A DNA stretch of 64,000 nt from assembly GCF_004368965.1 (NCBI RefSeq), contig NZ_SORO01000001.1:1210001-1274000 (forward strand), given 5' to 3'. Shown piece by piece: positions 56,131-64,000 of this stretch. The notes under the pieces are model-generated. The model saw only the letters and a program-made list of their open reading frames with translations. It did no database searches and was not told the origin of the DNA. Made by a program: the position numbers and the translations under genes. This stretch comes from Leptospira meyeri (GTDB taxonomy: Bacteria; Spirochaetota; Leptospiria; Leptospirales; Leptospiraceae). The first letter of the stretch is position 1; the number at the start of each line of letters is the position of its first letter.

Positions 56131-57123
56131 TTATTTTTTCTTTTCTTCTGGGTAGATGGCTTTCCCGTTTTCATCAAATTTTGGAGTTGGAGGAACTGAC
56201 TCACGTCTCGCACCTTCTGTCTCTTTGATTTGTGCATTGGCTTCCATCAGTAAATCTAATTTTTTAGAAGTAATGAGTCCGTAATTGTCATCATGTTGTT
56301 CTAAAAGATCCAAAGGTTTTGCATCCGGGTTTCCAGGAGGAACCACCGTTCTTTCCATACGTTTGTTTTCTACGAAGTTGATGATGGTATCTCTCACCTT
56401 TTCATAGTTACGTTGTTTTTCTTCGTTCCGAGCATCTTTTAGATCTTCGTTAGATCTATATTGATATTCGGGTTTGTCCTCGTCTGGAGTTTTGCTATAA
56501 ATCATCGCAAGGATAGCAAAACGTTTCGCACGTCGCAACGTGAGGATCCCTTCCTTATAAAGAGTGAGTTTGTATCGGTATTGGTGTGGGCTTGAGTTAA
56601 GACCTGTTGTGTAAAGGTCTTCCGAAGAGCGAAGGTCACGAAAACCAAGACGTAACAATGCTTTGGCGTTATTGTCATTGGAACGAATGATGGTCGGGGC
56701 TGCTGCTTCGAGTAAAGCTCTTGCGTCTTCAATATACTTCTGAAGAACGATTTCAAAAATATTTTTTAACTCCCCTTGGGCTTGGCGGAGTTGGCGAAAT
56801 CCATACACATAATTACTTTGTAAGTACCACATGTTCCCACTAAAGTCAGATTGGTTGGCTGCTTTTAGGAGTTTGAAATAATCAAAGTCCAAATTCTTTT
56901 TGGAAGGATCCGCTTGGGGAGTTTCAGCTCCTGGTTGGCCTGTGCTTTGTGCTTCTTCTTGCGAAGGAGCCAAATTGCTGAGAGCAACATTGATAAAATT
57001 TAAGTTTTCTTTGTTTTCAAAGATTAGAATCCCCAGATTCGTCTGTTCTGGTGATACTGCGCTGATATGTGAGATATGACCCACAACCATTGCAAAAAAG
57101 AGGATGAATTTCCATTTTCCCAT
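56131..57123 (-). CDS. Hypothetical exported helical protein
   Basis: 330 residues. Signal peptide about 1-22 (WKFILFFAMVVGHISHISA). A Pro/Gln/Gly-rich linker (QSTGQPGAETPQADPSKK) separates a short N-terminal part from a long helical region (about 80-300) with paired-helix features (FRQLRQAQGELKNIFEIVLQKYIEDARALLEAAAP). The C-terminus is charged (YPEEKKK). Not recognised; likely periplasmic. It lies 53 bases after dapL on the same strand and directly precedes the next envelope gene. A TAGCTC/GAGCTA dyad flanks its leader. Confidence 0.74.
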   Translation of the reverse strand: MGKWKFILFFAMVVGHISHISAVSPEQTNLGILIFENKENLNFINVALSNLAPSQEEAQSTGQPGAETPQADPSKKNLDFDYFKLLKAANQSDFSGNMWYLQSNYVYGFRQLRQAQGELKNIFEIVLQKYIEDARALLEAAAPTIIRSNDNNAKALLRLGFRDLRSSEDLYTTGLNSSPHQYRYKLTLYKEGILTLRRAKRFAILAMIYSKTPDEDKPEYQYRSNEDLKDARNEEKQRNYEKVRDTIINFVENKRMERTVVPPGNPDAKPLDLLEQHDDNYGLITSKKLDLLMEANAQIKETEGARRESVPPTPKFDENGKAIYPEEKKK

Positions 57124-57176
57124 AGCTCTACCTTGTTTTTATATATCGGAGCTACGGGAAAAACCAGGACTAAATT

Positions 57177-58403
57177 TTACATTTTTTGGATACGTTCGAT
57201 CGCAGAAATCACATCTTCGCGTTTTCCAAAGGCAGAAAGTCGGAAATATCCCTCTCCTGCCGGGCCAAAACCCGAACCTGGGGTTCCCACCACTTGGGCC
57301 TTTCCGAGAAGTTCGTCAAAAAATTCCCAAGATTTTAGCCCGCGTGGGGTTTTCAACCAAATGTAGGGAGCATTGGTGCCACCGAATACGGTATATCCGG
57401 CTTTCGCCAAACCTTCTCGGATGAGCTTTGCATTTTGCATATAGTAGGAAATTTGTTCTTTGATCTCCACTTGCCCTTGTGCAGAAAAAACTGCCTCTGC
57501 ACCTTTTTGTGTCACGTAAGACACTCCATTGAACTTGGTTGTGTGGCGACGATTCCAAAGGGAATTGAAACTGATTTCTTCTCCCGATTTGGTTTTTCCT
57601 TTTAAGTCTTTTGGGATCACAAGGTAGGCACAACGAGTCCCCGTAAATCCAGCGGTTTTGGAAAACGAACGAAATTCCATCGCCACTTCTTTGGCACCAG
57701 GAATTTCATAAATGGATTTAGGAATTTCTGGGTCTTGGATGAAGGATTCATAAGCCGAATCATAAAGGATGATACTTCCAATTTTTTTGGCAAAGTTCAC
57801 CCATTCCGTAAGACGAGACTTAGTTGCCACCATACCGGTAGGGTTATTTGGATAACAAAGATAAATGATATCGGGTTTTTCTTTTGGGAAGTCCGGCTCA
57901 AAATTGTTTTCTTCTGTGGCTGGCATATAAATGATATTCGCATATCTTCCATCCGATCCCACTTCTCCCGTGCGACCTGCCATCACATTTGTGTCCACAT
58001 ACACTGGATACACGGGGTCAACGACAGCAATTTTGCTATCTAGAGAAAAAATCTCTTGGATGTTACCACAGTCACATTTGGATCCATCAGAAACAAAAAC
58101 TTCATCTTCCGCAATTTGGACACCGCGAGCGGTATAGTCATGAGCAATGATTTTTTGAATGAGAAAGGAATATCCTTGTTCCGGGCCATACCCATGAAAA
58201 CCCCCAGAGCTTCCCATTTCTTTAGCTGCATCAACCATTGCATTGACAATTGTAGGTGCCAACGGTAAAGTCACATCTCCAATCCCAAGGCGAATGATTT
58301 TTGCACTTTGGTTGGCTTCAGAGTAAGCCTTCACTCTTCTTCCGATTTCAGGAAAAAGGTATCCTGCTTTCAACTTTAAATAGTTTTCATTTATCTGAGT
58401 CAT
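57177..58403 (-). CDS. dapL: LL-diaminopimelate aminotransferase
   Basis: 408 residues. PLP enzyme that converts tetrahydrodipicolinate directly to LL-diaminopimelate for lysine and peptidoglycan; this route is known from Leptospira, plants and chlamydiae. Evidence: [65 protein letters not shown] and the PLP-binding Lys in [17 protein letters not shown] near residue 270. Its start overlaps DUF2203 by 17 bases, so the two are translationally coupled, and pyrB precedes them. Confidence 0.96.
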   Translation of the reverse strand: MTQINENYLKLKAGYLFPEIGRRVKAYSEANQSAKIIRLGIGDVTLPLAPTIVNAMVDAAKEMGSSGGFHGYGPEQGYSFLIQKIIAHDYTARGVQIAEDEVFVSDGSKCDCGNIQEIFSLDSKIAVVDPVYPVYVDTNVMAGRTGEVGSDGRYANIIYMPATEENNFEPDFPKEKPDIIYLCYPNNPTGMVATKSRLTEWVNFAKKIGSIILYDSAYESFIQDPEIPKSIYEIPGAKEVAMEFRSFSKTAGFTGTRCAYLVIPKDLKGKTKSGEEISFNSLWNRRHTTKFNGVSYVTQKGAEAVFSAQGQVEIKEQISYYMQNAKLIREGLAKAGYTVFGGTNAPYIWLKTPRGLKSWEFFDELLGKAQVVGTPGSGFGPAGEGYFRLSAFGKREDVISAIERIQKM

Positions 58404-58755
58404 TTTCTTCTTTATTTTCCTCTATGAGTTTTCTCGATCTAAATCCTTCATGATAACCGTGTTCGTATAACACATCTTCTTCGCCCCAGGTCCAACAATA
58501 AAACCCACTGCCATGATCAAAGTCTACCAACCACAATCCTTTGACATCGATCTGCATTGCCAAAATTTCGTTTGTCCAATGTTTTACAATTTCACTAATT
58601 TCTTCTTCTTTGGTTTCTAAAACATTTTCTGGTAATAGTTTATTCCGAATGTCATCTGCAAGAATACTGGCCTTTATATAATATTCTTTGGTGATGTCAC
58701 GAACGAGAGGGAGGACTTCCCTTGCCTCACCTAATGTCCAAATCTTTTTAGTCAA
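58387..58755 (-). CDS. DUF2203 family protein
   Basis: 122 residues. [20 protein letters not shown] at the N-terminus and [21 protein letters not shown] near residue 75-95 are the hallmark segments of DUF2203. Small, cytoplasmic, helical, function unknown. It overlaps pyrB by eight bases upstream and dapL by 17 downstream, placing it inside a tightly coupled amino-acid/nucleotide operon. Confidence 0.85.
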   Translation of the reverse strand: MTKKIWTLGEAREVLPLVRDITKEYYIKASILADDIRNKLLPENVLETKEEEISEIVKHWTNEILAMQIDVKGLWLVDFDHGSGFYCWTWGEEDVLYEHGYHEGFRSRKLIEENKEENDSDK

Positions 58756-59680
58756 AATTCACTCCAAGACTGAGACAAAGTAATGCCATTCTTACCACCA
58801 CACCATACTTCGCCTGACGAAAGTAAGCTGCATTGGGAAGATCATCCACGTCAGTAGAAAGTTCGTTCACACGTGGAAGTGGATGGAGAATGATCGTTTC
58901 TTTTTTAGAAGCAAGAACTAGTTCCTTATTCACTTTATAAATATCTTTTAATTTTTCATATTCTCTATGGTCAGGGAAACGTTCTTCTTGGATCCGAGTC
59001 ACATATGCAACATCTGCATCCCAAAAAGCTTTGATGTCCGTGGTTTCTTCCCAAGTCATAGGATAACCTTCCAAGTTTTTTTTGTATTTCTCTGGAAGTT
59101 TAAGTTCTTCAGGACTAATCAGATACAAATGCACAGGATAGTGCCTTAATAGATTAATGAGAGAATGGATGGTCCTTCCATATTTTAAATCTCCGATAAA
59201 CGCAATGTTTAAACCATCGATCTTTCCTTTTTCGGATACAATCGTGTATAAATCGAGAAGAGCTTGGGTCGGGTGTTGGCCTGCCCCATCTCCTGCGTTG
59301 ATCACAGGAATATTGACTGCTCCTGCCGCAATCCGAGAAGATCCTTCCACTGGATGGCGAATGACGGCTATGTCTACATAGGCTTCGATCATCTTCATGG
59401 TATCATAAAGTGTCTCTCCTTTAGAGATTGAAGAAAACTGAAACCCCACGGTGGAAATTAATCTTCCACCTAACCTTTCCATGGCCGCTTCAAAGGAAAG
59501 CCGAGTCCTTGTGCTTGCTTCAAAAAACAAGGATGCCAGAAGTTTTCCATTCAGAATTCCGAAAGCCTTTCCGGATTCCTGAAGTAAGTTCATACGTTGG
59601 GTCTTCTCAATTAGGAAGTTTAAGTCCTCTTTGGAGAATTGGAGGGTGTCGAGTATGTTTTTGTGAGCGTAAGAGTGCAT
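58748..59680 (-). CDS. pyrB: Aspartate carbamoyltransferase catalytic subunit
   Basis: 310 residues. Joins aspartate and carbamoyl phosphate in pyrimidine synthesis. Carbamoyl-phosphate loop [15 protein letters not shown], then [31 protein letters not shown], the aspartate-binding [12 protein letters not shown] and [10 protein letters not shown]. Length normal for the catalytic chain. No pyrI regulatory chain is seen next to it. First gene of the pyrB-DUF2203-dapL unit, divergent from a thioesterase gene with 66 bases between starts. Confidence 0.97.
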   Translation of the reverse strand: MHSYAHKNILDTLQFSKEDLNFLIEKTQRMNLLQESGKAFGILNGKLLASLFFEASTRTRLSFEAAMERLGGRLISTVGFQFSSISKGETLYDTMKMIEAYVDIAVIRHPVEGSSRIAAGAVNIPVINAGDGAGQHPTQALLDLYTIVSEKGKIDGLNIAFIGDLKYGRTIHSLINLLRHYPVHLYLISPEELKLPEKYKKNLEGYPMTWEETTDIKAFWDADVAYVTRIQEERFPDHREYEKLKDIYKVNKELVLASKKETIILHPLPRVNELSTDVDDLPNAAYFRQAKYGVVVRMALLCLSLGVNFD

Positions 59681-59746
59681 AAGTCAGAAATCTTTTCTCT
59701 AGGGTTTTTAGTATCGAATAAATCGAAAACATATTTTTTGGTATTT

Positions 59747-60160
59747 ATGGTCGATACGATTCAGAACAAACTCCTCGATATGGAACTGGTTACCCAACAT
59801 CTGGTCCAACCTGACGATTTGAACTACCATAACAATCTATTTGGAGGGAAAATGCTCTCCTGGATTGATGAAGGGATGGCAATGTATGTGATGAATAAAA
59901 TCCGTTATACCAATATTGTTACCATGAGTATGGACAATGTGGTATTTCGTTCCCCCGCTCGGGCCGGAGACATCATCCAGATCTACGGAAAAATCGTAAA
60001 ATACGGAAAATCTTCGGTGACATCCCGAACTTTGGCCATTACGAATAACCCACAAACGGGAAAAATGTCTGCGGTGATTGAAAGTGACATCACCTACGTT
60101 TGTTTAGGTGACAACGGAAAACCAACTGCTTACTTTCGGAATTTTACCCCAACCACTTAG
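59747..60160 (+). CDS. Acyl-CoA thioesterase, hotdog fold (YciA-like)
   Basis: 138 residues from the ATG at 59747; ATG at 59780 is an alternative and the longer frame from 59639 runs into pyrB antisense. Hotdog fold: [25 protein letters not shown] (catalytic Asp in WIDE), [29 protein letters not shown]. Hydrolyses acyl-CoA in the cytoplasm. No strong ribosome site. Its last 17 bases overlap the end of the convergent ubiX gene. Confidence 0.9.
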   Translation: MVDTIQNKLLDMELVTQHLVQPDDLNYHNNLFGGKMLSWIDEGMAMYVMNKIRYTNIVTMSMDNVVFRSPARAGDIIQIYGKIVKYGKSSVTSRTLAITNNPQTGKMSAVIESDITYVCLGDNGKPTAYFRNFTPTT

Positions 60161-60740
60161 GAAATAGTGTTTGGTTGACTCCCAGAAGACTGAATATCCT
60201 TCCAGCAATAAAATCTCCTAAATCATCCAATGTTTTTGGCATTTGATAAAACCCAGGAGAAGCGGGAAGGATGATCGCACCAGCTTCATCGAGAGCCAAA
60301 AGATTTTTAAGGTGGATGCGGTTGTAAGGAGTTTCTCTTGGAACAACAATCAACCTTCTTCTTTCTTTCAATGTGACATCCGCTGCTCTTTCAATTAAAT
60401 TTTCTGTTAGACCTGCTGACATCGAAGCCACTGTTTTCATACTACAGGGAATCACAACCATGCAATCCCAAGTGTTCGAACCACTGGCAATATCAGATCC
60501 AATATCAAAAAAATTACGAACATGAAACCTATGTTTCGTTTGTGGTTTCCATTTTGTTTCGACAAAAGAAAGAATCTCTTCGCAAGACTCAACCTTTGTC
60601 TCATACTCTTCGGAAAAAATTCGTAAAGCAGCAGGGCTTGCCGTAATATAAGTCTCCCCTTCTAATTCATAGAGGGCACGAAGAAACCGAGCAGCATAAA
60701 TACTACCACTAGCACCAGCAAGGCCCACAACAAGTTTCAT
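60144..60740 (-). CDS. ubiX: UbiX family flavin prenyltransferase
   Basis: 198 residues. Makes prenylated FMN for UbiD-type decarboxylases. Evidence: [19 protein letters not shown] at the N-terminus, the middle [40 protein letters not shown], and [18 protein letters not shown]. The start codon shares one base with the ubiA-like stop (TAATG). Together with the prenyltransferase it points to quinone synthesis. Confidence 0.96.
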   Translation of the reverse strand: MKLVVGLAGASGSIYAARFLRALYELEGETYITASPAALRIFSEEYETKVESCEEILSFVETKWKPQTKHRFHVRNFFDIGSDIASGSNTWDCMVVIPCSMKTVASMSAGLTENLIERAADVTLKERRRLIVVPRETPYNRIHLKNLLALDEAGAIILPASPGFYQMPKTLDDLGDFIAGRIFSLLGVNQTLFPKWLG

Positions 60741-61648
60741 TAAAAACTAATACCCGAAGAAATTTTTAATCGAAACTCGTTCCACTTATCAAATAGAATT
60801 GCCAGAAATAAAACAACGCTGATCCAAGAATTGATTTGGTAAAAAATAATAGGTAGGTCTTTGGACTTATATTGGTAAGAAATCCTATGTTCATACAAAA
60901 CCAAAATTCCAATCACGGAAAGGATAAGGAAATACATAAGCCCAAGTCCAGCGCTGATCCCTGCATAAATAAAAAATACAAAAGAAAAGCTATGAAGAAT
61001 GACAGCAATGGCTCTTGATTTGGTTTCCCCTAGTCGAGAAGGAATGCTATGAAGATTTTCTTTGGCGTCAAAGTCCATATCCTGAATGGCATATAACACA
61101 TCAAAGGCGGAAATATGAAAGAGTAATCCCAAAGAAAATAAAACGGGAACTAAACTCACAGTTTCAGTGATGGCAATCCAGGCACCGAGAGGAGCAAGAG
61201 AAATTGCAAATCCCAAAACCAAATGGCAAAATAGGGTGAATCTTTTTGTGAGTGAATAAAGGAATAATACAAAAAGTGCAGGGAAGGAGAGTAAGAAGGC
61301 CAGTTTGTTCACAAAAAAACTGGCAAAGATAAAAATAAAAGAAGAAAGCCCAATGAAGAGAAGAGCTGAGAGTTTGGAAATTTTTCCAGAAGGGATTTCT
61401 CTATTTTGTGTACGAGGATTCTTTTCATCGATTTCTGAATCTACATAGCGGTTGAATCCCATGGCTGCGCTACGGGCGGTGACCATACAAACAAGGACAA
61501 GGGCTCCAATCCGGAGCAAGTCACCGGTATCCAGGGTGGATTCTAGATAAGCCAGGAGGAAACTAATTCCTGCGAAGGGCAAAGCAAAGAGTGTGTGGGA
61601 AAATTTGACCATTTTTGCGTAAAGAATAAGGTTTTTAAAGAAGTTCAT
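60740..61648 (-). CDS. UbiA-family polyprenyltransferase, probable quinone synthesis
   Basis: 302 residues, about eight to nine membrane segments. Two Asp-rich magnesium/diphosphate sites: [15 protein letters not shown] (about residue 67) and [16 protein letters not shown] (about residue 185). It is the UbiA/MqnP type that attaches a polyprenyl chain to an aromatic acid. Leptospires make menaquinone, and MqnP of the futalosine route is of this type, so MqnP is a better guess than UbiA, but no other mqn gene is in the window. It is coupled to ubiX, which would supply the cofactor for the following decarboxylase. Confidence 0.92.
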   Translation of the reverse strand: MNFFKNLILYAKMVKFSHTLFALPFAGISFLLAYLESTLDTGDLLRIGALVLVCMVTARSAAMGFNRYVDSEIDEKNPRTQNREIPSGKISKLSALLFIGLSSFIFIFASFFVNKLAFLLSFPALFVLFLYSLTKRFTLFCHLVLGFAISLAPLGAWIAITETVSLVPVLFSLGLLFHISAFDVLYAIQDMDFDAKENLHSIPSRLGETKSRAIAVILHSFSFVFFIYAGISAGLGLMYFLILSVIGILVLYEHRISYQYKSKDLPIIFYQINSWISVVLFLAILFDKWNEFRLKISSGISF

Positions 61649-61741
61649 GGCATCCTTTCTGCCCTTAGTTTAGACAGACTGAAGGTTTTTTGGTTCATTC
61701 AGATTCGATTTCTTCCGTTCTTAGAACCAAGGTCCCAAATT

Positions 61742-62575
61742 ATGAATATCCGTCTTTCTTTTCTTGGAAGATCCCCGTTTCCCAGTGTTACATTCGGGAT
61801 TTTTCTTCTCTCTACAGTTTCTTTTGCTCATCCAAGCTTAGAAGACCGACCTCTAAGAATTTTTTTCCATTGTGGTAAGGAACTATTTACCACAATGGAT
61901 GATGAAGGACGCGGGGGCTTAAGTGCCCTCCTCGGATTTGTCGAACGAGAAAAAATGGATTTAGACTTAAAACGTGGGAAGGGGTACATGTTGTACCCTT
62001 TTCAACCCAAAGACAAACTCCTTGAATTTCCGTTTGATGGATTCAGCTTGGGAAAACCAAGTGAGATGAATCATGGCCCCGTCAAACTAGGTTTAGGTTC
62101 AATCCAAGAACTCATCGATGCCAAAAACATTGAGGACTATGATGGTTGGATTGTTTATGTAAGAAGCGATGATGAAACAAAAATTCCTCTTCTCCCTTGG
62201 CAAAACCACTCCGAACTCCCCCTCTTCCTTCTTGTGGAAGGGAAACCTATTTCCCGGTTTCGATATTTATCCAATGTACACCAAATTGAATGCCCGAAAG
62301 ACTATGGAAGGCTAGGTATTTTAAATTTATTCTATCGCAAACGCAACCTAATTCGTTTGGATTATAAATTAGAATCCATTAATTTAACAGATAGAAATCG
62401 TTCCTGGAAACAAAGAAAAGAATCGGAAACAGAAGAAGGATTAGAAAAACCTATTCCGAAAACGAAGGACATAGGGAAGAAAGAGGACAAGTCGAACAAA
62501 ATGTCCGGCGCGCCTGGCAATACTTACGACCGAGAAATATTAGGTACAGAGATAGGTTTCGGCAAATCTCCTTAG
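61742..62575 (+). CDS. Hypothetical exported protein, 3' end overlaps nth
   Basis: 277 residues from the ATG at 61742 (AAGG upstream); the longer frame from 61595 runs antisense into the prenyltransferase. The signal peptide ends STVSFAHP near residue 30. The mature domain has FHCGKELFTTMDDEGRG, YMLYPFQPKDK and VYVRSDDETKIPLLPW; not recognised. After about residue 220 it becomes a charged, low-complexity tail (KQRKESETEEG, KTKDIGKKEDKSNK). The last 125 bases run antisense to the iron-sulphur end of nth, so the natural stop may have been lost. Confidence 0.72.
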   Translation: MNIRLSFLGRSPFPSVTFGIFLLSTVSFAHPSLEDRPLRIFFHCGKELFTTMDDEGRGGLSALLGFVEREKMDLDLKRGKGYMLYPFQPKDKLLEFPFDGFSLGKPSEMNHGPVKLGLGSIQELIDAKNIEDYDGWIVYVRSDDETKIPLLPWQNHSELPLFLLVEGKPISRFRYLSNVHQIECPKDYGRLGILNLFYRKRNLIRLDYKLESINLTDRNRSWKQRKESETEEGLEKPIPKTKDIGKKEDKSNKMSGAPGNTYDREILGTEIGFGKSP

Positions 62576-63092
62576 GAGTCATTTTCATCATCTCACGTTC
62601 AATTTGAACGGGATCCGTTTTTTTTGTAAAACCCAAACGTTGGGTGAGTCGCTTCACATGGGTATCCACAACAAAGCCTTCCACAACTCCATAAATTTCT
62701 GCAAGAACCACATTGGCCGTTTTCCTTCCAAACCCAGGAAGTTTAATGGCCTCTTCCATTGTTTTTGGAATTTCACCACTAAATTCATCAAGAACCATCC
62801 GAGCAAAACCCTGGATACTTTTGGCTTTGTTTTTATAAAACCCAGTAGAGAAAATTTTTTTCTCTATGGCCGCAAGAGGTGCCTTTGCAAAAGATTCAAG
62901 AGTGGGGAAAGTGCGAAAGAGTTCCGGTGTGACTTGGTTCACGCGTTCATCCGTACATTGTGCACTTAAGATGACTGCTATGGCCAACTCATAAGGTTTA
63001 GAAAAATGAAGGGGGGTTTCTACTGCACCGAACTCCGCCTCCAGGAGACGGTAGACTTCGGTGACTTTGGGTGTTTTTCTGGATTGTTTCAA
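62451..63092 (-). CDS. nth: Endonuclease III
   Basis: 213 residues. DNA glycosylase/AP lyase for oxidised pyrimidines. Helix-hairpin-helix with catalytic Lys in LPGFGRKTANVVLAEI, catalytic Asp in FVVDTHVKRLTQRLGF, and a C-terminal [4Fe-4S] loop CQARRTFCSTCPLSSLC (C-x6-C-x2-C-x5-C). The start is a TTG at 63092 inside a small GGATTG/CAATCC dyad. It lies 24 bases after rpmB, likely on the same mRNA. Its 3' end overlaps the convergent gene by 125 bases. Confidence 0.95.
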   Translation of the reverse strand: MKQSRKTPKVTEVYRLLEAEFGAVETPLHFSKPYELAIAVILSAQCTDERVNQVTPELFRTFPTLESFAKAPLAAIEKKIFSTGFYKNKAKSIQGFARMVLDEFSGEIPKTMEEAIKLPGFGRKTANVVLAEIYGVVEGFVVDTHVKRLTQRLGFTKKTDPVQIEREMMKMTPKEICRNLSLYLIFLGRKYCQARRTFCSTCPLSSLCPSFSE

Positions 63093-63103
63093 TCCAAAAT
63101 TGC

Positions 63104-63122
63104 GCTTAAAAAAAACTTAAGC
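63104..63122 (-). terminator. Small hairpin at the rpmB stop codon
   Basis: Minus strand: GCTTAA-GTTTTTT-TTAAGC, with the left arm containing the rpmB stop codon. The T-rich loop and short stem could give partial termination between rpmB and nth. Weak evidence. Confidence 0.35.
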
Positions 63123-63401
63123 TGCTGGTTGTGCTTTTGGAGTGATCCCAACGTATTTTTTAGGAGTGATCGCAGCGATATCGCCACCGTGGTCTTTGAT
63201 TGCCACTTTCAAACCTTTTTTACGAAGAGTTCGCAAAGCACGTGTAGAAATCTTAACTCGAACCCAACGGTTCTCGTCTTCTAAGAAGATTTTCTTTGTG
63301 ATCACATTCACCTTCCAGATACGGCGGTTCTTTTTATGAGAATGGGATACGTTGTTCCCTGCCGTCGTTCCTTTTCCGGTTACTACACATGTTCTAGCCA
63401 T
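63117..63401 (-). CDS. rpmB: 50S ribosomal protein L28
   Basis: 94 residues. [32 protein letters not shown] is the L28 start, followed by [17 protein letters not shown]. It lacks the Cys pairs of zinc-type L28 (one Cys only). ATG with AAGGTAAT upstream. It lies between the LOG-family gene and nth on the minus strand. Confidence 0.96.
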   Translation of the reverse strand: MARTCVVTGKGTTAGNNVSHSHKKNRRIWKVNVITKKIFLEDENRWVRVKISTRALRTLRKKGLKVAIKDHGGDIAAITPKKYVGITPKAQPAA

Positions 63402-63419
63402 AATTATTACCTTGTTTCG

Positions 63420-64000
63420 CTATGTTTTTGTACCCTCAGAATGGGTCAATTCGAAACGAATCTTTTCCTGAAAGAATCGAAGCGCATCGATGGGTGTATC
63501 TGCAAACCCAAACAAATGGAGGTCTTCTTCCGAAATTAGGCGCATCTCTGCCAGCTTTTTGAAATTGATCACACTCGTCCAAAATTCTGTCCCATACAAC
63601 AAGATGGGAATCCTGGATTTTTTTCCTGTCTGCACCAAAGTAAGGGTTTCAAAAAGTTCATCAAAGGTTCCAAATCCACCAGGAAAGGCAATCATCCCAC
63701 GACAGGTTTTCATAAACCAAAGTTTTCTCATAAAAAAATAATGAAATTCAAAAGCAAGTTCTGGATCTACATAGGGATTTACATGTTGTTCATGAGGTAA
63801 AACAATATTGAGGGCGACGGATTTGGATCCTGCCTCTCTTGCTCCTCTATTCCCGGCTTCCATGATCCCGGGCCCACCGCCAGTGCAGATGTGTAAGTTT
63901 CGATCCGGATTCTCCTGTTTGAACAAATCTGCCCATTCGGAAATCAATCGAGAAAACTCACAGGCTTCTGTATAATAATGGCTCAAGGATTCGATCGGGG
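63420..64000 (-). CDS. LOG-family (TIGR00730) Rossmann protein, 5' end outside window
   Basis: At least 193 residues; the frame stays open to the window edge, so the TTG at 63986 is not necessarily the start. Family motifs: HICTGGGPGIMEAGNRGAREAG (nucleotide-binding, PGGGxGxM-like) and AFPGGFGTFDELFETLTLVQTGK (PGGxGTxxE). LOG-type proteins release free cytokinin-like bases from nucleotides by phosphoribohydrolase activity; in bacteria many are nucleotide hydrolases of unclear role. 18 bases upstream of rpmB. Confidence 0.92.
   Translation of the reverse strand, partial: PIESLSHYYTEACEFSRLISEWADLFKQENPDRNLHICTGGGPGIMEAGNRGAREAGSKSVALNIVLPHEQHVNPYVDPELAFEFHYFFMRKLWFMKTCRGMIAFPGGFGTFDELFETLTLVQTGKKSRIPILLYGTEFWTSVINFKKLAEMRLISEEDLHLFGFADTPIDALRFFQEKIRFELTHSEGTKT

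Noticed and set aside
57124..57155. TAGCTC/GAGCTA dyad before the exported-protein gene ending at 56131
   Set aside because: Only six pairs with a 20-base loop in AT-rich DNA; too weak to call an operator or terminator.
60740..61648. Calling the prenyltransferase ubiA
   Set aside because: Leptospires use menaquinone; UbiA-like MqnP is at least as likely, so no symbol was given.

Overview
The window reads as chromosomal DNA of a spirochaete of the genus Leptospira, most likely from the saprophytic side of the genus. Reasons: AT-rich, purine-heavy coding strands; many small lipoproteins with spirochaete-style lipoboxes (for example INC, ISC, NSC); 7TMR-DISM receptors; DapL-type lysine/peptidoglycan synthesis; a bactofilin; FapA; and an enlarged chemotaxis and partner-switching repertoire. 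The assignment rests on family recognition, not a search. Nearly all of the window is coding. I see no rRNA, tRNA, CRISPR array, transposase or prophage gene.

Region 1 (1-25 kb), sensory and redox: a partial gene and a lipoprotein, two methyl-accepting chemotaxis proteins (MCPs), a membrane metallophosphoesterase, malate:quinone oxidoreductase (mqo) and an OmpA-type outer-membrane protein. Next come an ECF41 sigma factor with its target flavoprotein gene and a matching ECF41 promoter, a 7TMR-DISM hybrid histidine kinase, an MBL-fold hydrolase and an SDR enzyme. A three-gene copper nitrite reductase operon (nirK with fused cytochrome c, nirV-like, sco) follows, with an FNR-type box at the class II position. 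The region closes with a GAF-GAF-SpoIIE phosphatase, an Aer-like PAS MCP and two lipoproteins.

Region 2 (25-28.2 kb), accessory: a gene-poor stretch, then a run of one barrel-like exported protein and three lipoproteins that I do not recognise. It ends at a structured repeat element beside a gamma-carbonic anhydrase gene.

Region 3 (28-46 kb), central metabolism and envelope: sucB-lpd-sucA (2-oxoglutarate dehydrogenase, unusual E2-E3-E1 order). A seven-gene minus-strand operon includes a bactofilin, a divergent pdxA and a DegT aminotransferase. Then come a lytic transglycosylase, citrate synthase (gltA) and a 7TMR-DISM/SpoIIE phosphatase that starts a tightly packed operon.

Region 4 (46-64 kb), housekeeping: the operon continues with two RNA methyltransferases, a GT-B glycosyltransferase and FapA. 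A minus-strand cluster carries rho, rpmE, a NifU/pentapeptide fusion, a small SH3-like protein, a STAS protein and a lipoprotein. Further on are a CBS-PAS-Fis regulator with a lysine-rich tail, two envelope proteins, dapL-DUF2203-pyrB, a thioesterase, ubiA-like/ubiX, nth, rpmB and a partial LOG-family gene.

The most interesting items are the self-contained ECF41 circuit with a textbook promoter, the NirK operon promoter whose FNR box, -10 and leader fit class II geometry exactly, the NifU-like fusion that has lost its third cluster cysteine, and several hairpins built into stop codons or start regions.
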